Below the pieces are notes generated by a model. That model was not told the origin of the DNA. It did not search any database and saw only the letters and a list, made by a program, of their open reading frames with translations. Both the position numbers and the translations under genes were made by a program. This document shows positions 59,334 to 64,000 of a DNA stretch of 64,000 bases, piece by piece. Numbering within the stretch: position 1 is the first letter of the stretch; every line of letters starts with the position of its first letter. Source of the DNA: Oxytricha trifallax (Eukaryota; Ciliophora; Spirotrichea; Sporadotrichida; Oxytrichidae). The stretch covers positions 45,740 to 109,739 of the forward strand of contig ARYC01000682.1 in assembly GCA_000711775.1 (NCBI GenBank), in the 5' to 3' direction.

Positions 59334-60299
59334 ACTATATAAATGAATTCTTGTAATAAATTCTTATTTTATTATATAGATTCTCTTATTTCACTCGTAA
59401 CAAGATCTTAAGGACCATCTATAAGGAGCCATCAGAATATTTGACTAAATTTACTCAACAAAAAACGACAGGTTAGTTTAATTCAATGGTTATATTAGGC
59501 GGAGTAGAAATATTGACAAGGCCACCTCAAGCTATATTAAGTGGAGTAGATATCGTTAGCAAAATAGAGTAATAACTTAATATTACACAGGGAAAGTCTA
59601 AAATTAAACACCATAAGCAATTTGCTTAAATATTGATTGTAGAAAGAGATGTAAATATTAACTTAAGATCGATGGAAAAAATTATTAATTTAAAGGCGAT
59701 TATATAGTATATTACTTTCAAAAAGAGAAGTGGTAAGTAGTGTTTTGGGACAACCTAAGGTCATATTATAGCATAAATTTATAAGACAATTTAAAGAATT
59801 AGTAGCGGAATTTACGCCTCATATTTTTAGAATATCAATATATTTAATAAATTTTCTCAATGCTAAAATACTCATTCAAGAGAATGATTATCTTGCACTA
59901 CTTTAATCTATATGAGCTTAGCATAAGGATATAATTAAGAAATCAATAGAAGCAGTGTAAACAATTATGGTTAGAATAGTTATTAAGAGGAACATTTAAA
60001 ATGTAAAATTATCTAAGCTAAAGCTTAAAATCCCTAGGGATAAATTTCAAAACTATTGTTACAATTATTGTCATTCAATGAACTTCCTCATATTGCCTGG
60101 ATTTTAGATCATAATCTATTAGTGGGAGCGAAAGCCATAGGGCATATTCCTTTGAATCTTCTGTAGAAATAGGAAATAGGTCGAAAATTTAATCAGAGCT
60201 TCGCTTTTATTAATGCAGTCAGATTTTTATTTATCTTTAAATAGGGGTATGCTATGCCACTTGATTCAATATTTAGGTTAATTATTTTACTGGATTTGA
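59334..60299 (+). pseudogene. Decayed coding region downstream of palindrome
   Basis: A plus-strand frame reads KDHLQGAIRIFDQIYSTKND, RLVQFNGYIRRSRNIDKATS, SYIKWSRYRQQNRVITQYYT, ICLNIDCRKRCKYQLKIDGK and FQKEKWQVVFWDNLRSYYS, staying open to about 60085. A second frame is open in parallel and continues to 60312 (LPHIAWILDHNLLVG, RKFNQSFAFINAVRFLF). GT..AG pairs of 27 nt (about 59352-59378) and 45 nt (59289-59333) may be introns linking it to the palindrome's coding piece. No family was recognised. Confidence 0.35.
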
Positions 60300-60608
60300 C
60301 TATATGAGATTTAGTCAGCCTCTCTAACTAAATCTTTTTTCTCTTCATTTAGATTTTCACTCTTATTCCTGGTAGTATTGGCATGCTTAACAAGTGTTTA
60401 TTCACAATTTAGTTTTAGAGACTAAGCATCCAATAGAAGTACCTTCGCCCTGGTATCCCAACACTATTAAAATACATTTTTATCAGATAGCCCTTCATAG
60501 CAAGGTACGTTGAAAAGTATAACATTACTGATTTCGAGAAGATCTCTGCAACTCTCTAGAAAGTCTTTTATGAAGCTCATTGTGACACATGATTATCGGA
60601 TGCCATGA
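60300..60608 (+). CDS. Fragment with signal-peptide-like segment
   Basis: A 102-codon ciliate-code frame ending at TGA 60606-60608. FRFSLLFLVVLACLTSVYSQ has the hydrophobic core and small-residue end of a secretory signal, followed by Ser-rich sequence (FRDQASNRSTFALVSQH). No ATG precedes the hydrophobic stretch in this frame, so the true start is missing or altered. No family was recognised. Confidence 0.25.
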
Positions 60609-61860
60609 AAAATATGTCAACAATTATTTAAAAATAAATTTACTACTAAACTTTAGGATCTTTATTTAATCACTTTAATATAAATTTGCGATAAAATTCT
60701 TAAGAATCATGTGCTTTGACTTGAAAGCTTCCAATTGTCTTTTGTATTAGTTAAATAATTATAGTAGATAGTTTAAAATTGTTTAAATTTTCGCTTTAAA
60801 GTATTTGAATTATTAGATGAATCTTTAATTTCACAATAATACTAATTATTAATAAGTTATTTTAGTACTGACCATAATTTAGTTTTTTCTTATGTTAAAT
60901 TTATACAATTATAATATATTTAACTTTTCCAAATATTTTAAATAATTTTTATATTTATCAATTAAAAATAAATATGAATATAACTTCAGTCTATGGTGTA
61001 TGGGAAAATGTTATAATTATTTTAATAAAACTAATTTATTTATAATTTTCTGCATATAACTTTTATCAAGTATATAATTAATACTTTAGTAATATTATTA
61101 ATATACGAGCAATATAAATAAAAGGTAAGTCTTAATGATTTTGTTTAATTAAAAAAATAAACTAGAAATTAATTGAGAATTTAATTCACCCAAATCTTCC
61201 CTTAAATTTAATAATATTGATAGTTATCTTAATATATTACTTTATATTACATTCATGCAAAAGACAACATGTTAAAATATTTTTTATTAATTTATTATTA
61301 ATTACTGATCTATGATATCTTATCTTTGAAATTTTGTTAATTCATTTATTTATCAATAAAAAGATAAAATATTTGTAATTTTATCAAGAAAATTTCTCCA
61401 AATTCTCTCTAACTGCTTTAAAAACTTATTAGGTTTATTATAATCACGAAGATTAATAATTCCTATTAAATATAAATATTATCATCGATAATTTAATAAT
61501 TTTAATAATAATTAATGTAGGTTACGAAAAATTATATTGATGATTATGCTCAACGATAAACTGACATAAACCGCAAAAAGAAAATCCATATTATAATTTA
61601 CATCAGAATCTTGGGTAAGTATTTGCACTACTAAAATATTTCGGGCAAATTATTATTACATCGGATAACTAATGATTTTAATAGGAATTAAAATATCCTG
61701 CTCGCCCAAAATTAAGAAAGCTAGTATGAAGATAACAAAAATTTGGGCTTTCCTTTATAAACATAGTAAGCAAGTTCATATGCAAATTTTGAGAGTCTTA
61801 ACATGATAGTTAAAAAATCTTGAGTACTATATCTTTAACTGCCATAAAATTAAAACTATT
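60609..61860. other. AT-rich region without recognisable genes
   Basis: No supported gene or repeat. Confidence 0.4.
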
Positions 61861-62480
61861 ATATCACAAGAGGATTGAGAAATATAGAAGAAAACATGCA
61901 GCAGGTGTGAAATAATATTTAGAGAAAAAAATCTTCATACAACAGTCACTTGAATATCTATCATTAAAGAAAAAAAGACAAAGAAAATTCAGAAGAAAAA
62001 TCATAATGATAGCAGGCAAGGATTTATTCAAGTACCATGCAAAGCTCAAGTAAAGTAATAAGAGCCAATGAGTTAATGCTTCTCAGAAGTAAAAAACAGC
62101 TTAATACTAAAAATAATCATTTTTGATATGGACTCAAAATTTTAAGATGAGGCAGAAAATAGCAGCCGATGCTTGAAATGATACAAAAAGCTCTACTTAT
62201 TTGTTTTGACGAACCTCAATTGGAGAATAAAGCAAGAAGTACTACTAGACCCTGATTGATTAAAACTATTAGAATTGCCCATTAAAATTGTATTGTAGAG
62301 TAGGATTATAATAATTGAGATCATAAATTAAAAGAAAAATGTTGCTAGACAATTCTTGAAAGAGTATAAATGTGATGAGTTAGAAAAGGAGAGCGGATAA
62401 ACTTAAAACTAATTTAATGTTTAACAAAAGCTCATGCAAACAAAGTACACAGCTCACAACAATGAAACTCTTTAAATATG
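61861..62480 (+). pseudogene. Decayed basic-protein gene fragment
   Basis: The plus strand reads HKRIEKYRRKHAAGVKQYLE, IQQSLEYLSLKKKRQRKFRR and IIMIAGKDLFKYHAKLKQSN. After a TGA and frame change it reads IIFDMDSKFQDEAENSSRCL, TGA, LYLFVLTNLNWRIKQEVLL, TGA, INQKKNVARQFLKEYKCDEL and EKESGQTQNQFNVQQKL, ending in TGA near 62480. Strongly basic first part. No domain was recognised. It lies just outside the TBE end at 62647, so it is probably not part of that element. Confidence 0.4.
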
Positions 62481-62646
62481 AAAGAAGAAACATCTTATTA
62501 ATAAAGAAGTACAATGTTTTAGACATACTCTTTGTAAAGACTAGAAACCAGTCAAAGTCACTAGAGTTCACTTACTAATATATTTAGTAAATAGCTCAAG
62601 ATATGCCTAAATTATAAATTTTCTCGAGATCCCATAATACTAGATT

Positions 62647-64000
62647 CAAAACCCCAAAACCCTTTCAGTAGTTTGATTGAGTTTTTGATTGATAAAAGTA
62701 GACTATTAGTGCATACTTTATTAGGGTTTTAATAGGGTTTATGTAGGGGTTTAATGTTTAAATATTAGTATTTTAAGTGAGTATAACAAGCGAGTTTTTA
62801 AAATATTTCACACAAACATAAGCTTAGAGTCATGTGGCAGTTCTCTGAATTTTATCTTTCTAAGTTGATGTTTGATTGTTTCTATTGTTTGTTAATTCTC
62901 TTAGCTTGGCTTGATAATAGTTGAGTATGCAAGTTCTCTGAGACCTCCATTTATTTTATTTTTATCGAGATATTGTTTGATTCTTTGCTTAGAATCTCTC
63001 TCACCCCTGCAGCTAAAGTAATCGTTTCTTGGCATGTCGCTCTCTTTTATTATTACTGCTAGAGCCCAGATATCCCATTAAGTGTCTCCATCTCTCCAAT
63101 CCTCTCTCTCTGGGAAATATCCAGGAGTGCCGTATACATTTCCTTATGCAGAGGCTTGCACTCTTTGAGCTCTGTTGAAGTCAATAATATAAACTCTAAG
63201 AGGTTGAAAGTTCAACATGATGTTCTCTGGCTTTAAGTCTCTATGAACATAACCTAGCTTGTGAAGCTCTTCAATTCCTTCAACTATCTGCTATACTATC
63301 TAGCTAATTTATCTCTGACATCTATTGTCAGATAAGAATTCTCTGTAAGTCATTTCAAGTAAAGGAAGCCTGAAGGCTACATGATCTTTACCAAGTAAAA
63401 TAGCATCAAGCTAGATGATATGCCTGCACTCATTTAACTTTGCCTTTTAAAGAGCATATACTCATTAGCAAATTCCATGTGGAACTTGTCATCAGCAAGG
63501 AAGTAATTGAAAGGATATATATTATAAGCATATTAGTCATCAGTAATGACTCTCTTCTCTATTTTAACATCAAGAGTGAGGTAGCTTTCGAGGCAAGAAT
63601 CTAAGTCAATAATTTTTAATATGGGAATCTTCATTGCCTCTATTTTAACCATAATTTATTAATCTCAGAGACTGGAAAGTTCTTGACTGCTTTCTTCATT
63701 TTAACTTACTTCTAGACTTCAACTCTAAGACACTCCACTGGATTTCTTGATCTTCTCTTTTAGAGGAATCTATTCCCTGTAGGTTCATGAATAAAGACAA
63801 ACTTTAATTGTGCTTTTTCTTTAAGTGCACTTTAAGGTCTCTAGTATGAGAATATGGCTTCTCACAAAACTCACACACATACTTCCCATCTTTCTCTAAA
63901 TGCTTGAGATATAACCTTGGCATATCGTTGTGTATATCTTCAAGTGTCTCTTATAAGTTGACTTGTAAGGGAAAACTTTATTGCATTCTTTGCATTTATA
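62647..64000 (-). mobile_element. TBE transposon, one end, runs off the window
   Basis: The end reads CAAAACCCCAAAACCC followed by TTTCAGTAGTTTGATTGAG, the telomeric end plus terminal repeat typical of TBE elements. The same terminal repeat, with decayed telomeric bases, is at 46144. The zinc-finger/kinase gene points toward this end, as in the copy at 46144-49183. Transposase and the other end lie beyond 64000. Confidence 0.85.
62808..64000 (-). pseudogene. TBE zinc-finger/kinase protein, 5'-partial
   Basis: Minus-strand order: finger YKCKECNKVFPYKSTYKRHL, second finger YVCEFCEKPYSHTRDLKVHL, linker ESYLTLDVKIEKR and FNYFLADDKFHMEFANEYM. The kinase part is LDAILLGKDHVAFRLPLLEM, LHKLGYVHRDLKPENIML (HRD loop complete), VYIIDFNRAQ (DFN), GNVYGTPGYFPEREDW and DIWALAVIIKESDMP, ending FRELPHDSKLMFV with TGA 62808-62810. 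A few frame changes (fingers, about 63800; linker, about 63440) break it, fewer than in the copy at 47850, so this copy is younger. The kinase substrate is unknown. Confidence 0.8.

Noticed and set aside
1-64000. Standard genetic code or a bacterial origin
   Set aside because: Recognisable domains (LINE endonuclease, RT, kinase, methyltransferase, Cys-rich surface protein) are interrupted by TAA/TAG at Gln-like sites and joined by tiny GT-AG introns; this needs a ciliate code.
1-64000. TGA also being a sense codon
   Set aside because: Long intact genes (surface protein, LINE endonuclease, coiled-coil ORF) contain none in the parts read and end at TGA. The broken genes that contain TGA also carry frameshifts.

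Overview
The window looks like germline (micronuclear) DNA of a spirotrich ciliate related to Oxytricha/Stylonychia. Nearly all recognisable protein-coding stretches read only if TAA and TAG mean glutamine and TGA alone is stop. The DNA is very AT-rich. Likely introns are tiny (29-41 nt, GT..AG). Three transposon copies carry the hallmarks of TBE (telomere-bearing element) transposons: a C4A4 end at 62647, the usual TBE terminal repeat, an IS630/Tc1-type DDE transposase and a zinc-finger/kinase protein. Most genes are broken by frameshifts or TGA, as expected of DNA discarded when the somatic nucleus forms. The species call is inference.

Layout. 692-7000: an element with about 545-bp inverted repeats carrying an almost undamaged multi-exon gene for a large membrane protein (beta-helix repeats, Cys-rich module, multi-pass C-terminus). 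7001-19280: AT-rich DNA with a 677-bp palindrome (10874-11550), a decayed ORF (13679-14431), a kinase-like relic (15690-16585) and another coding relic (17352-17730). 19283-20712: a GC-rich, minus-strand coding block of unknown identity. 24025-24724: a GC-rich retroposon with a 14-bp target duplication. 25-31 kb: scattered decayed coding pieces. 32665-34290: a LINE with 17-bp target duplications, an intact endonuclease ORF and a reverse transcriptase cut off after motif A. 35439-36985: two tRNA-like units. 38791-45476: a module with a short C4A4 tract, a coiled-coil protein, a 364-aa unknown, a TBE-type transposase and a zinc-finger MT-A70 adenine methyltransferase. The last three lie between two matching hairpins.

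45874-49490: a degenerate TBE copy lying inside a longer palindrome whose right end matches the end of the first element. 52980-54235: 3' half of another LINE. 54.7-56.7 kb: decayed coding pieces. 57505-57970: a second short GC-rich retroposon with a 16-bp target duplication, sharing its left end with the one at 24025. 58751-60608: a palindrome and a decayed gene region. 61861-62480: a decayed coding piece. 62647-64000: a third TBE copy running off the window.

The genes do not form a pathway. They are mostly mobile-element genes (transposases, kinase, LINE proteins) plus captured or passenger genes. The two most notable passengers are the long membrane-protein gene and the MT-A70 methyltransferase. 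Coordinates of broken genes are approximate to a few codons at edges, and all homology statements come from motif recognition by eye, not from a search.
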